The translations under genes and the position numbers were made by a program. This document shows, piece after piece, positions 12,285 to 25,500 of a DNA stretch of 64,000 nucleotides. Origin of the DNA: Manihot esculenta. Taxonomy: Eukaryota > Streptophyta > Magnoliopsida > Malpighiales > Euphorbiaceae. The stretch lies in NCBI RefSeq assembly GCF_001659605.2, contig NC_035171.2, positions 32,629,315 through 32,693,314 on the forward strand, written 5' to 3'. The notes under the pieces are model-generated. The model saw only the letters and a list, made by a program, of their open reading frames with translations, was not told the DNA's origin and searched no databases. Positions within the stretch are counted from its first letter, which is position 1. Each line of letters opens with the position of its first letter.

Positions 12285-12474
12285 TTAGTGGTGGGGTTAG
12301 AGAAAATGACATGCAAAAATGGGACTGATCAATAAATGAAGAGAATCCTAGAATAGTTTTTGGACTATTTATTTATAATAATGACACAACTTGGATATAA
12401 TGATAATTATAATTATTATTATCATGAAAGAGTAGAGACAATTATCACTCTTTCTTTGGGTGATAATTAAATAT

Positions 12475-12690
12475 AAATTTAATTATTTTTTATAAAAAAA
12501 TTACTATTTAATTTCTATATAATAAAAAATTTACTAATTAATTTTTTAATTTTAAAAATATTTTAGAGCGTTCTTAAAATTTTAAAAATTCTATGGTGCT
12601 GCTTTTTAATTATTTTTAATTAAATAGTTTATATTTTTATAAAATTAGAAATCAATTAAAAATTAAAATAATATTAGTAACTAAGATTAA
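12475..12690. repeat. AT-rich foldback repeat, copy 1 (MITE-like)
   Basis: An extremely AT-rich segment built of alternating ATTAATTAA, TATAAAAA and TTTTTAAAATT blocks, which can fold back on itself. It resembles segments near 19.8, 28.0 and 38.0 kb. No coding capacity. The borders are approximate. Confidence 0.35.
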
Positions 12691-13390
12691 ATTAAATTTC
12701 ATATTCATGGAATTTGAGGCATGAGCTCACACATGGAAGGAAGGAAAAAAGAAAAAGGAAAAAGGAAAGAGCATTTGGTCAATACCTAAAAGAAAAAGAA
12801 AATGATATCTTAATCCTATAGACCTTGAGGGAATTTTCATTTCATGTTTGGTGCAGTTATATATTTTATTTCTAGATGATGACCTCTACATATAAATTTT
12901 TATTTCTTTTTAATGTTAAATTTCAATATAAGCTGCGGAAAAGTAAATTTCTTCTTCATAGTAATTAATTAAATTTTTCTTTTTTTTTTAATTACTACTA
13001 TATAAAATAGTAATTCGAGCAAGTTTTCGCATATATATGTAGATTAATTTTTAAATATATATATTACAATTTTCAATATAGGCTGCATGAGATTTTGTTT
13101 TAGATTATTAAAATAATATTTTGTTGGTGTATTTTGAGTGAGATATAATTAATTAAATTTAAAATATAATAAAATAAATAAATAAATACAATTTTGGATT
13201 TTTGTATACATGTGAACAATCCAATTAAGTAATGACAAAGTCTGTTGGGAATTTTTCTTTTCCTTTTTGGAATAATATATATATATATAAATAACACTAA
13301 TCTAATTTGTTCTCTTTCTCTAAAAAAACAGTAATACCCATTAAAATTTAAATCATTCCCAGATCCATTACCAAAACAATGATTTTAGAT

Positions 13391-13442
13391 ATATAAAATC
13401 GAGCTGATCGAACTTTCATTTTCATATAAAATCGAGCTGATC
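13391..13442 (+). repeat. Direct repeat, 19-base unit in two copies
   Basis: The unit ATATAAAATCGAGCTGATC occurs at 13391-13409 and again at 13424-13442. It may be a small local duplication. Nothing in its surroundings suggests a function. Confidence 0.8.
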
Positions 13443-14695
13443 CCGCGTAAATGGATAAGGAAGTAGGAAGGCAGCGACGAGCAAAGGGTAAAAAATGAAG
13501 GCAAAACTTGCTGCAAAATTCAGTATTTCCTTGATGATGACTGCCATGCATATGTCCTTGATGCCCTACGCTACCAACTATATGGAATCCTTTCAGACAC
13601 CTTTTAATTATTTAAGTCGCTACCTTAACTTCTTTTTTCTTACACTTATAGTGGACAAAAATGTACAAGATGATATGACCTTCTTGCCCATGTTTAAAAC
13701 GTTATCGATTGTATCTTATATAAGTGTGATGATTTCATTTTCTTTTTTATAAGAAAATTCATATTCAGAAGAAAATTAATTCAAATCTAAACGTTTACAT
13801 GCTAAAAGGAAAAATAAGAAAAAATCTCCGTATATAAGCAGAGGCTCTAAAATACTATCTACCACCAAGTAAGTATCCAAAGAAAAGCAGCAATGATGAA
13901 GAAAAAGCCAGCAGTAGAGGAAGTGTGACTTTAGATAATTATTAAATTAAATAATTATATATATATATATATAGAAATTCGTGTAAAATTAATTAATGTT
14001 TATATACAAATTTAATTTTTATTAAATTAGAACAAAACTGCCACATACCAAAAGTTATTTACTTTATATTATTGATTGATTTAAGTTAAGGTTGTTTTTA
14101 ATAAGTTTTATTTTAATAATATTGAGTCATTTTTAAAACTATAAGTTCCAACTCCCAAATTTAAAAAAAAAAAAATTGTACATTTCTCTTTTAAGCAAGA
14201 AATATCATACTTATATGGTTAGCAAAAGATATTTATGGAAGAAAATAAAATAAAATAAAGAAAGAGGCCCACGAAAGTGTGAAAATGTAAGAAAATGCCT
14301 GAAATCTAATGAACAAAAAGATGGAGCCCACACTGCCAAAATTATGGAAACACATTGTGGAAATTTACTTTGGAGGTTATAAGCTATGGTTAAACCTTTG
14401 AAATCATTTTTGCCGACAACCAAGATATCTTAACCGGATTTTCAGGGGATGAAACCAACCCCATAGCTTCCTCTTTCTTTTTTTTTTTTTTTTCTAACTT
14501 TTCTTTATGTACCTTATATCTACAGTGTATGATTCTCTACCACAAAATCCAAAGCTCAACCCATTGATTTCCAACATATATACACACATTTCCTTCACTC
14601 TTTTTCCCCTTTCATACATTAATCATGCTCTGCTAAAGCCTTTTTCTTGGACTTTATTATGTTGTCAAGCCATACCTATGCATGCATACCTGCTT

Positions 14696-14696
14696 A

Positions 14697-14737
<41 letters not shown>

Positions 14738-14738
14738 T
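14696..14738. repeat. Compound microsatellite (TC)n(TA)n
   Basis: An uninterrupted TC run is directly joined to a TA run. No coding context. Expected to vary in length. Confidence 0.9.
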
Positions 14739-17700
14739 TCACACCAATCAGATATTAATAATTGAATTATATTTTTTAAATCATTAAATTTTAAATCAGT
14801 CAAAATTAAATAAAAAAAGTAAATCCCATTTCAAATTTTAATCAAAAGAAATTAATTACTATAACATTACTACTCTCACTATTAAAATTAATTATTTTAA
14901 ATTAAATAAAAAAATAAATATAAAAAATTATTTAAGTCAATTTTAATCAGACTGTTACATTATTAGACTTACAGCTATTTCTCGTATTTATATAAACCGA
15001 AAGTGCATAAACTATATATTTTTTTAGGTCACAGACTTAATAGGAGTATTGGAGCTTATTAGGCAAGTGACCTGCTTTTCTTACTTTCAAAAGGAGAAAA
15101 ACTGAGACAAGAAAATATCAACGATACCAAAAAGCTAATCCTTAGAAATCTTCAAAAAAGAATTTCATACTAGATTTTTTAAATATATATATATATATTT
15201 TTTCTTTTATTTTCTAGATTTTAAGACTTTTATTAATATATTTTAGCTCTCATATTTGTGTTATTGATTATATAGAAATTTTATTGATTGAATGGTATTT
15301 TAAATTTAAAAAAATATATAGTCAAAAGTGTCACCTATATATATATGCAATTACGCCTATATAAATTAGGTTGTTTAAACCATAGAAAATAATAAATTTA
15401 ATATATCCTTGCCTAAAACCCTATTTTCAAAATAAATAAAATTAAAAATTATTGCCTATCTTCCAAATTATGAATTTTATGTCCCATTTTTTTTACCTTT
15501 CTTACAATTATTTATTTAAAAAAATTTAAATAATTTTTTATAAAATTATATATAATTTTAATTTTTTTATTAACTTAAAAAATTAATTAAATTAAATTCT
15601 TGTAAATAATTAAAAAACTATTTGTTCAATGAAAAGTCATGATAAAATTTTGAAACCAATCATGACGTCTCTTTTTTTTTTTTTTGGAGAAATAGTAATT
15701 ATAGTATTAATCAATTTATTACATGATTAATTTAATTATATGATAATTAACTAAAAAATTACAATCAGCATATATTAATTAGTACAATTCCTTACACTTG
15801 AAGAAAATACTATTACATGAATGGAAGTTTAAGTAAAATGAAATCCACAAATCAAACAAAAATGATAGAATGGATTAATTTCTGCACTTTTTGGGTATTA
15901 ATATTTATTTTTAACAACTAGTAAAAATTTTAAATAAAAAAATAAAAGTCTAGTTTGGATTTATTAGAGTCACCGTGATCATAAGATCATGGGTGCATAA
16001 ACGTAGCCGAAATTATGGAAATTATGAATTTTTTTTCTACTCAATTTTTTTGACTTGACTTCATTTTTCTTAATAATTTTCAACTCAGAAATGATTTCTT
16101 CTTTTTCGGAAAAAAAAAAAAAAAAAAAAAGACTTTGATGTTATATTTTCTAAAGGTCTTAGTGGTGAGAAGCCTTATTTTTCTATCGTTTCATAAGGGG
16201 ACACATTTTTATGGTTGAGAAAATCAATTAAGACCATTTTCAATAATTCCCACAAAATACGTAATTTCAGTTTTATAAATTATATATTACAAATAATGAA
16301 AATAAAAATTTCTGGAAAGAGTAAGTGGTCAATCCAATGAGTTAGCTTAGCTATTGTTTCTATATTATCATCATTTCTTCATCTTAAAGTCCTACATTTG
16401 GTCTTCTTATACCAAAATTTATCACAAATTTCCATTGATGGGTAAGTTTCCTCAATTGGGTGTCATTTTATATATAAATATTATCACTAATTTAATTAAA
16501 ATAAATAAAAAAAAATTATTCTTTCTTAATATAACTCTATTAAAAATTAAATAATTTATTTTATCCAATTAAATAAATACATATTCGTAAGTAAATTAAT
16601 AAGCGAGTATTTATAAAAGGAAATGACCTAAAATTTTAGGCATATAAAAAATGAAAATAAGTCTATTTTTTTAAAATGGTAATTAAATAATTTTTTTTAA
16701 GAATAATTTCATGCAACCAAACAAGTTGGACCCAAATAATAAGTAACCCTATTGCAATCATCTCAACTTTCTATGTTGGCCTAATTCCAAACTTTCCAAT
16801 ATTAGGGTTTGTGGAGGTCACAAATCTAGAATTAATTGGAAAAATCAATTCTAATTTTCCATCATAACTTCTCCATTTTGATGGTCTTCATGGAGTTTTG
16901 CTTTGTTCAACAATTAATTGGGTGGACCAAACTCACCCAATTTCTAGATTTTAATTAATTTATCAAATTTTATTATATTTTAGATATTTTCATTTTAATT
17001 TTTGCATATTAACATTAAATATACCCTCCAATCTTTTTCATTAATAATTAATAAAGTATTTTTTATTTAATTAGCCTGCTATCCACTGTTTAAAAATATC
17101 TTAATGACTAGGGTTTGATTTCCTTCTTTATCTCTCAAATTAATTATTCTTTCTAATGGATGAATTAACTCTAATTAATTAATAAAATAAATGAACTATG
17201 AATTTATGAATTTTTTTTCCTCTTCATAATGAGAATATGACTTAAATATAAAAAAAGGGTATGATTCATGTGGATGTAATGCTGACATCAAAGAAGAGAC
17301 ATATATAGGGTTTGGTGAGTTTTGTGTTCAAAAGTGGAGAGTGTAATACATAAATTAAACATTGTTGTGATGGGATCTTTGTGACACACACACTCTAGAA
17401 ACTACATTAATTTTTGGTCAATCTAGTAGAATTTTTTTAACAATAATTAAATAAATAAATAAATAAAAATATAGCTGCCTGCTTCAGTTGACTTGACTTA
17501 GGTCTCTTCCTCTTCCAAATTAATTGCAGTTTCTCAATGGAATTGTACCAAACTTGGAGAATTAGCCCATTGAAAGGGCTTTCAATTAGGTATCGATGTT
17601 CGTTTATTCGGTTGTAATCCAAACAATTAGTCCGATAAAATTCGGCTTTTTTTCTTTTATTAATTCTCCGACTATTTCATAAAAATAATATTTTTTATAA

Positions 17701-17779
17701 GACATTTAAAAATTTAACTAATGAATATTATTTTTTTAATTATATGATTTATTATTAATGTATTTTTTATATATATATA

Positions 17780-18197
17780 TATATTTTTTTGAAATAACAA
17801 GAAAATTTCATTAATTTATAGAGAATAAAGAAACAATGTGAGGAGGAGAGATCAATCCAAACTCCTTGATCTGATTCAGAATGAGCCGATATTGCTAGAA
17901 TATGAGCGACATCATTCGTAAATTTATGAACAAAAACACACTTTGCTTCCTCATAACTAGATAACACAAGTATCTGAGCATTCAATTCGAAAAGAACTCG
18001 ATCTCATTCACACTCTTTAATCCAACTCAATACTTTTCGAAATGTTATAGTTTCAGCACATTTTGCATTCATCTGACTATAAAAAGAGCCTACTCTAGTA
18101 GTCACAAAACTCCCATCATCCTTCCAGATGACACAACCAAAACCTACCGAATCTCGTTGCAAGTTTAAAGAGGCGTCAATGTTCGCCTTGATCTTAA
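17780..18197 (-). mobile_element. LINE-type RNase H (RVT_3-like) fragment, pseudogene
   Basis: On the minus strand one frame reads through about 135 codons with the features of the RNase H-like domain found at the 3' end of plant non-LTR retrotransposons. It starts with IKANIDASLNLQRDSVGFGC, then VIWKDDGSFVTTR, a CAET block with the expected Glu, and later HKFTNDVAHILA and GVWIDLSSSHC near the end. The frame is broken once by TGA (about 17999), just before DRVLFELNAQ, where the usual catalytic Asp is replaced by Asn. No reverse transcriptase was found upstream. A run of TA and T follows on the 3' side, as expected for a decayed tail. The fragment is therefore a dead 5'-truncated LINE, or an RNase H gene relic. 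Confidence 0.75.
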
Positions 18198-20034
18198 ATT
18201 AAAAACAAACAATAAAAATAAATTATTTTTTAAATACAAATTATATTCCATAAATAAATAATGGAAACTAAATATTTACTCAATTTAACAAAAAAATTAT
18301 CTTCAAATTTAACAATTATGATCGATATTTCAAGTTTAATTTATTTAATTTTATAATTATAGAAGTAATTTTCTAAAAAATCACACATGCAATTTGTGGA
18401 TTGGCAGGAGGATTCAACATTTTCTGCGAGGGGCAAGACTCTAACACATGATACTTGCATCTTCTCTTCATCTAAATGGTATAGAATTTGAAATGTTTTA
18501 TTATCAAAATGGGAGAAATATATATAATTAATTAAAATTTTTTTTTCTCAATATTCATCATTACCTGTTTGATTAATGCTTAACTACCAACTTTGAAATT
18601 AAGTAACTGTCACCTCCTTATAAAATTGGGAGACTCCATTGGAATTGTGATTTAAATATTATAAATTATTTTTATAATTATAATAACATTTTTAATTTTA
18701 AATCGATTTCAATAATTTCTACCAACTCTTTTAATTATTTACTTAATTATCCATTGAGTTTGTAAACTTTTTTCCAAAAAAAATATTTTAAAAAAATCAA
18801 TTAGTATAATTAATTTTCAGACTTATGCGTTGGTGGCGGGAGTCAGGGTTAAAGAGGAGAAAATATTAGGCTTCATACATTGACCAAGTAAGAAAATTAG
18901 AATTTAATGACACGGACAGCGAACCAAATGATGTAAGGCTGACATCATAAATATAATTATTTTTCATTTAATATAAATTTATTTATTTTAATAATGCAAA
19001 ATCTTGTTACATTTTCCATGGCCCATCAGATTCAGACTAGGTATAAAGAAACCATTCTTACAAAACAAAGATCCATGTGTAAGCGGCACAAGACAAGCAG
19101 GACTTTAAAATAATTAATCATAACCTTAAAATTACACATATTAATTTTTTTCTTATTTAAAATTACAGAAATTGAATAGTTGGATTTAAAATTATATTAT
19201 AGAATAATTATGTTTGTAGTTGTAGACTATTTAATAAAAAAATATATTTTAATTATTTCACATATTATAGAAAAAATTAAATCATTTTTTATATTTAAGA
19301 ATTTTATTAGAACTTATATATAAATTTATTAATATATATTTTTTAAAATTAAAATTAAATAATACAAAATAAATTATTTTATTAAAAAATATTTTAAATA
19401 TAAATTATTTTCCGTTTGTTTACAGATATTAAATTAAAGGGGGCTAAAGCATCCCGTTATGTTTGTTTATAGTCGCTGACAGAAGATGTCTATTGGGTCT
19501 TGGGCCCAAATCTCCATTGCCAAATTACAAACTAGAACCTTGTCCAGTACAGTTTTGACCCAGGCACGACCACCTACTTCAAAAATCTTTTTTTTTTTTT
19601 TTGGCCAGTAAAAACCATGACGACAGTATTGGTCTAATAATTAATCGCCTGTGGAATGAAATGCTACTATTATTTGAATATTATTTTTTCTGTAATAAAC
19701 TCATAATACAATGTGTTTCAGATTTTTAAAATAATTTATTAATTTATTTTTCTAGTAATTTTAATTGTTAAGTGTTTTACTATAATATAAAAAAATTATT
19801 AATTAATTTTTTATTTTATAAAAATTTTATTAATTAATTTTCTTAATGAAATTATTTTATATTTTTTATAATATTTAATAGTTAAAATTAATAAATAAAT
19901 TTTAAAGAATTTTAAAGATATTTTTAAAATTAATAAATTAAGTAATGAGCTGTTAAAAGAACCAAATGCTAATTCTTAAAAAAAATGAAAATCACTATTT
20001 ACCTAAATCAATTAGTTGATTTTCTATTTTAAAT
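18198..20034. other. Intergenic AT-rich DNA
   Basis: No coding frame with similarity to a known family. The last third contains an AT-rich foldback repeat. A less AT-rich strip near 19430-19590 has no assigned content. Confidence 0.45.
19745..19950. repeat. AT-rich foldback repeat, copy 2 (MITE-like)
   Basis: Shares with the copies near 28.0 and 38.0 kb the string TAATANTTAATNNTTAAAATTAAT and flanking ATTAATTAATTTTTTA blocks. The opposite ends are roughly complementary. No open frame. Borders are approximate. Confidence 0.4.
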
Positions 20035-20867
20035 ATGCATGGTGAATATTCCCATAACTGCCACCGTCGAATCATTCTCGTCTACTCCTTCCACACTTGG
20101 AGGAGTGATGTGGAGGCAACCACCATCCTCAACACCTCAGCCTTCACTATGTCTTCTCGCGCCAACGAAACCGCTCTCTTCTCCGATGTTTCCTTATTGT
20201 CTACTCTCAACCTCCGGGCTTCTCCATTCGTCGGTCGTGCCTTTGAAAGATCCGGTATAGTTCCCTTTTCTCCTTTATCCTTCTCATTTCCTGAAAGTGG
20301 AAAAGCGAGAAAATCTTAGCTTAAAAGACGGAAATTTGATGCATTAAATCTCTGTTTACAGGAAAATTCCGATTGAAGCAAATGCTAGGAGGCAATCATT
20401 TTAGGGAATGGATCGAATTTCACAAGAACACTGTTAAATTTTGCTGCACCCGACTTCATTCTTCTAGGTAAAGAGCTACCTTTTTTTTATTTTTCATTAT
20501 TAATCTGCAGATTTTTTGGTATATCTTATTATGTTTCTTTTTGTTTTCTTGTATAATTTTAACCATTCTAATTTGATAAGTTTAAATTTATGCATCTCTA
20601 ATTAGTGCTGTAGCTTTAGGAATGGCAGTCCAACTCTTGTCTGTCTTCTCGGCGATAATCATTATGGAAATGTATTACGTTTGGAATTTTCTCTATTTCA
20701 ATTGAAGTTTTATGTGTGCCTTATCAGGGATATTTTTGTTTTATTAGTTGTTAAGATTTTCCTTTATTTCTTTCATAAATTTGTAGTGTTAATGTTGCAG
20801 GGTAAAGAAAGCTCATGATAAGTTCCACATTGATTGGGTACTTGGGGAAATGCTTCATATTACTTAG
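20035..20867 (+). CDS. Possible three-exon small protein gene, unknown function
   Basis: Weak candidate. Exons 20035-20254, 20362-20467 and 20801-20867 join in phase through good splice sites (CCG|GTATAG; TTTACAG|G; AG|GTAAAG; GTTGCAG|G) and end at TAG 20865. The longest product is 130 aa, or 92 aa from the ATG at 20149 (MSSRANETALFSDVS). The middle exon is open only in this frame and gives a basic segment (GKFRLKQMLGG...REWIEFHKN). The region is less AT-rich than its surroundings. I recognise no domain and no targeting signal I trust. A second frame from ATG 20039 gives a Ser/Pro-rich peptide that could equally be a transit peptide of a dead gene. The BASS4-like pseudogene starts 630 bases downstream on the same strand, so this may be its rebuilt or unrelated 5' end. 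Confidence 0.25.
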
Positions 20868-21498
20868 ATAATCTTTTTATGCCTTTGAAACGGAATTAGG
20901 TCTGGTCTATTTTATTAATATGATATCAAATCCAATCACAGACTCAATGTGCTTCAGATGTCTCGTCTTGCAAACTTCATACTCCAGAAATTAGGCATGG
21001 ACGGGGGGGTGTGTTTTGAAGTTCTATTGGGAACTGCTTTATTTATGACTTGGACAGTCATCCTCACACAAGGTGCCTTTTAGTATGGAATTAGGTTTAG
21101 TCCATTTTATCAACAAACTGGCCTATTGGAATATTTAACCTAGTATGAACCCAATTTCTTGGTGCCTAGTCCCCTTTGCAGGTTTCAATCTTGTTGATTT
21201 TGTAAAAGTAGTAAGGTTGTAGTTATTTATTCTCTCACTGCAAAGTTGCTAGAGATGAGAGTATTTTCCTTATTGTCCTCTTATGCTAAGTGCAGCAATG
21301 AATTTGTAGGATTGCTTTCTTTTTCTGCTCATGTCAACTTTCAAGTATGTGCATTTCATATTTATTCACATTAGATAGGTTCCTTTTAAGGTGAGCTGTT
21401 AACACCATTACTTGAGCCTAATCTTGGAACAACTGCTGCTATGTGATAGCTTTTACTTTGTCATTATTTTAGTTTTATCTTTTTGTGTTTCATACCAG

Positions 21499-22352
21499 GC
21501 TTCTATATTTTTTATTGGGCCTTTCTTCTCCTCCTTAACCTCAAGAGTTTATAACAGCATGCAGAATGAACTAAAGCTACACTTTGTAGAGGGGTAGTTT
21601 TAATTGGATTAGTGTTATTAATATGGCAATTTGTTTGGAGCGTTCATTTCTTGAAACAGGAATAGCTATTTTTTGCTGTATGCCAACAACTTTATCAAGT
21701 GGAGTTGCACCTTGCACAAGTATGCATTTTTACTTCTTCTCATTGGCTTCTTGCCCTTTCATTTTGACTCAAAGTCAAATGTGTCTCCTGTATTCACTAC
21801 CTAAAATATATATCCTCAATAAGGATGATTTTTACTGTGTTATGCATAATATCAGTGATGGTATTTCCCGTGTAATTGCAGATTGTTGGGGGGAATTCTG
21901 CTCTTGCTCTTGCAGCGACAGTGTTTTCCAATTTACAGCTGTTCTAACTCTAAGTTTAAAGTTGCTCTTAGAATGTCAGTGATTTTTATTCAGGAATTCA
22001 TTAATTTTTGCATTTTATTAATTGCACACCAGTATTTCAATTTCTCTTGACTTACCATATTACATGCTTGTTTAATTGGAATTCTCCTTGTGTAGACAGC
22101 CTCCTTTCATGCAAATGAACTTCATTATTTCTGGATTAGATATACATGCTGCCTTTACCATTCATTTATATATTCCTGTGTTTCATATTGTTCTAATCTG
22201 CAAAATAGTATGCTCATGGTGGTTTGATGCCATACATGCCTTTTTGGATCTCAAGGATTTTATCTGATGGGCTTGGTGTATCCATTCCAACTTGATAGCT
22301 ATTTTGGAGTCTAATTTTCAATATTCTTTTTCCTTTGGTTTTGGGAAAAGTT
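21499..22352 (+). pseudogene. BASS4-like plastid sodium/metabolite cotransporter pseudogene
   Basis: Remnants of four exons of a BASS (bile acid:sodium symporter family) membrane protein close to plant BASS4, in correct order and with introns kept, so it is a decayed genomic copy and not a retrocopy. Exon about 21499-21557 keeps ASIFFIGPFFSS and then jumps to a PQEFITG-type end, with sequence between them deleted and the GT donor lost. Exon 21660-21719 keeps IAIFCCMPTTLSSGVA but has inserted bases before the ancestral TQ. Exon from 21882 keeps GGNSALALAATVFSNL. Exon about 22255-22352 keeps DGLGVSIPT, two adjacent stops, then LFWSLIF and PLVLGKV. The N-terminal exons and all exons after this point were not found. 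The source gene would export or import an organic anion at the plastid envelope; this copy cannot. Confidence 0.85.
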
Positions 22353-22520
22353 CCTTCCTTGCCTTTGGTAATTTAATAATCCTCATTTTGGACATATTCT
22401 CCATACTTATATACTAAGGATGAAGTAGTTATATTGATTGGTTGTTTAGTAGATTATAAATCTATTTCTTCTTGATGATTAACAATATATGTACCCTTAA
22501 GTTTTGGGAATAACAACTCA

Positions 22521-22542
22521 GTCTCTCTCTCTCTCTCTCTCT
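22521..22542. repeat. (TC)n microsatellite
   Basis: A perfect TC dinucleotide run in non-coding DNA downstream of the pseudogene. Confidence 0.9.
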
Positions 22543-25500
22543 ACTAAATTGCATAAGACGATATGTTTTGAGTTTTTAAGGTTTTTCTTCTCTTTACTTT
22601 AATGATTGACATTATATACCATGGCAGTTAGAACATCATGTTTATTTAAACAAGTTCTTTTATCTTCCTTAGAATGGCAACGAGCAGACATTCTAGTTCA
22701 TCCTTTTAAGTTAATCTGTTCTAAAAAATTGATTTTTTTTTCTTTTACTTCATCTCTTTGAAGCATTTTATTTGTAAGCTTGGTATTATTAAGTATCATC
22801 AACAAAAATTGGAAAGTTGTCAAATAGAATACGAAAGTTTTAGATAAATGATATTTTATTGAAGTTTTTCCGACGAAACTGTTTAGGTCTTCCAAACTAT
22901 GAAAAAGTGGTTCAATAGGGGCACGAAAGTCTATTTGATTATTTTTATCAACTCTGAACTCTCATTTTGACTTCAAAACTTATTAAACTATGTACTCTCA
23001 ATTGGACTTTAAAACTCTTAAGCAATGTATTTAGAGGTAAACAAATATTGTTGAAACTTCTAAAGGAGATGGAGATGGAATGGAAGTATTTTGACCAACA
23101 TATTGGTAGTATTTCCATACAAGATTGATGATTCCAAGCATTCTGTAATAACCAAGCTATTACTGTAGCAATGTTAGAAACTGCATCATGTCTTTTGCAG
23201 TTCTGCTATTGTCTGAGCCATTTGCAATACAGGCTGTGATTACAAATTGCAGAAAGGCTCTTACTTTCCATTAGTTCAAGAACGAATTTCATAAAAGTTT
23301 GAGTAGACATGCAGGGGAACCACAACAGTGGAATTATTTCTCTCAATCTTATTGGTATGCAAGATGATGTTCAATGATTAGATGTAGATAGTGGATGATT
23401 TGTGATGTCTATCATATTCTTGAGAGCAGATGCTTTATGATTTCTAGTGGTTCTTCCTTTTGTTTATAGTTAACTGGATTATAGTGATGTTGAAAAAGTT
23501 CTAATAAGATATCTGTTGGAAATTACCATTTCATCATTGTTATCCGTGTCTTCTTTCTTTCATTTTTTTTGAAGGATTTTTATGCGCTCCTTCAGTAACC
23601 CTTCCTTTTTTTTTCTCTGTGTAATTAGTTGGATTCTCTTCCTTGCTCCCTTATAAGTATGCCTTTCATATTTAATAATAGAAGATAGGCCACCTTCCTC
23701 AATTGAAAATTAAATAAATAAATAAATTAAATGAATGAAAAGAACCAGAGAATACCCACCTGCTTTGTTAGATAGTTAACTGAAGCTGCATCTGCTCATA
23801 GTTGTGAAAGGTGAGCCTCATGGGTGTGGAACATGCACTTACACTGTAAGTGTACATATGGCATTCTTGACCTAAAGGTTAAGGATTTTTTTTTTCCTTT
23901 TCCTAAATAATAATGAATTTTTTTTCTATTTATCTGATGTGGCATGATCCAACGACAAATGTATGTTCAGGTAATACATGGAATAGTTATAATTATTTAT
24001 GCACTTCAAATGTTTGTATTTGATTAAAACTGTCCTATACGTTTGGCACATAGGTTGATAAAAATTAAACAATTCCTCAGTAGCTAGTACAACCCTCTTT
24101 AGCCTAGTAAGTTTTTTATCCTTCTGTGGTTCTTCACATACTAATATTTGAAAGAAAAATGCAATAGCTGTTTATCCTCTTTGTTTGCGTAAATTCAAAT
24201 GCAGAATATATTACCCTATTAATATGTTAGTTGAGATTAGTTAGTAACATGTCAGACCTTCGTATTGTTTAGTTTTTGGCAACTGTAATTTATGCTCATT
24301 GAACAGTATCGGTTATTTATATGATATGGGTAGCTTGTGTTTGTGGGACCCATATTGAGATCATAATTTAATTTGTATTAAAAAAAATAGTACTGCAAAT
24401 GTATTGTTGGATTTCTTACTAGACTAAATTAAAGGATACTTTAACTCTTCTTTTTTTTCCTGTAATTATTCATTCTCTTCATTGTTCCACACCCAATGGA
24501 TTCAAGTTAGTATACCTATACTCTTGATCTCAGTGGTTAAGACACAAGTGTCCATTGAAGCTACCTCAAGCCAGGGGTAAGAGGGATCAATTGAACCCTC
24601 TTTTAACTAAAAAATTCTTACATATGTACACATACTTGTTTAAATGGACCCCTGATAGATTTAGTTTTGAACCCTCTTTTTAATAAAATTTAGAATCAAA
24701 TAAGGATAATAGTATTTCTCAACTTATTTAATGGTTAATATTAATTGGTGAATGGCTTTAGTTATGTGTAGAGAATGCATTTAATAGCATAATAATGGAT
24801 AAGGTTGATAGTTTCTAGTATATTAGAACTCATCGAGATAATTGTAAATTATTAACATTTTTTACGGTATTTTATTATTTACTTTTTGTATGTTGACTCC
24901 CCTGCCACTGATTGAAGCTAATGGGGTGAGAAACTGGGAATGTAAGTTATTATCATCTGAAGTTTTCTATTTTATGTGCCTTGCTTTCAAGAAAATTTCT
25001 GAAAAGATATATTAAATCTTCTATAGTTCGTGCAACTTCCATGGTTAGCCTTTAGGAAGATGGCATTTTGCACTCCTAATTAGTTCTATGTTTCCCAATC
25101 ATGTGATTCTGAAGCTAATGGCATGGTACCATGTACACATGCTGATTGGCATAACCTAAAATACTTTCTTTGTTTTGCTTAGATATGTCCAATAGGGGAG
25201 AGCCAACGACATTAAACTCTGGATAAGGGAAATAAAACTGCATAGGTCCATGCACTATTGCGATGGATAAGAATGGATGTCTACTTGTTTGTCTAAACAA
25301 ACAATAGTCTGCTCGTTATTCTTACTAAGCTGTATTCTTGTCATATCAGGTTAAGGCAGAAGAGTGATTTGAGATGTTAGAATCAGTGGGAATGCAGCCG
25401 TTACAAAGTTGCTGCATTTAATTTAAGGACTCATTTTATGCAGAGACAAGCTTCTGAATAGATAGAAAGAGATGTAAAAATGCATGCGAAAAATGGAGAA

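Larger units (their letters stand above)
12691..17779. other. Gene-free AT-rich stretch
   Basis: No frame in this stretch shows a recognisable domain on either strand; the open frames are short and low in complexity. It carries two copies of a 19-base direct repeat at 13391 and 13424, a TC/TA microsatellite at 14696, and several homopolymer runs of A or T (for example 16109-16130). No RNA gene was recognised. Confidence 0.5.

Noticed and set aside
13495..13752. 85-aa frame starting MKAKLAAKFSIS
   Set aside because: The start looks like a signal peptide, but the rest is low-complexity hydrophobic sequence with no Cys pattern, promoter context or domain.
22130..22165. FIISGL-like string resembling an earlier BASS4 exon
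   Set aside because: It lies after, not before, the exons that follow it in BASS4, and the match ends after six residues, so it is probably chance.
24510..24600. tRNA-like CTCAGTGGTTAAGACACAAG segment resembling a SINE
   Set aside because: An A-box-like string is present, but the B box is weak and no tail or target duplication is clear. A similar weak case lies near 26430-26560.
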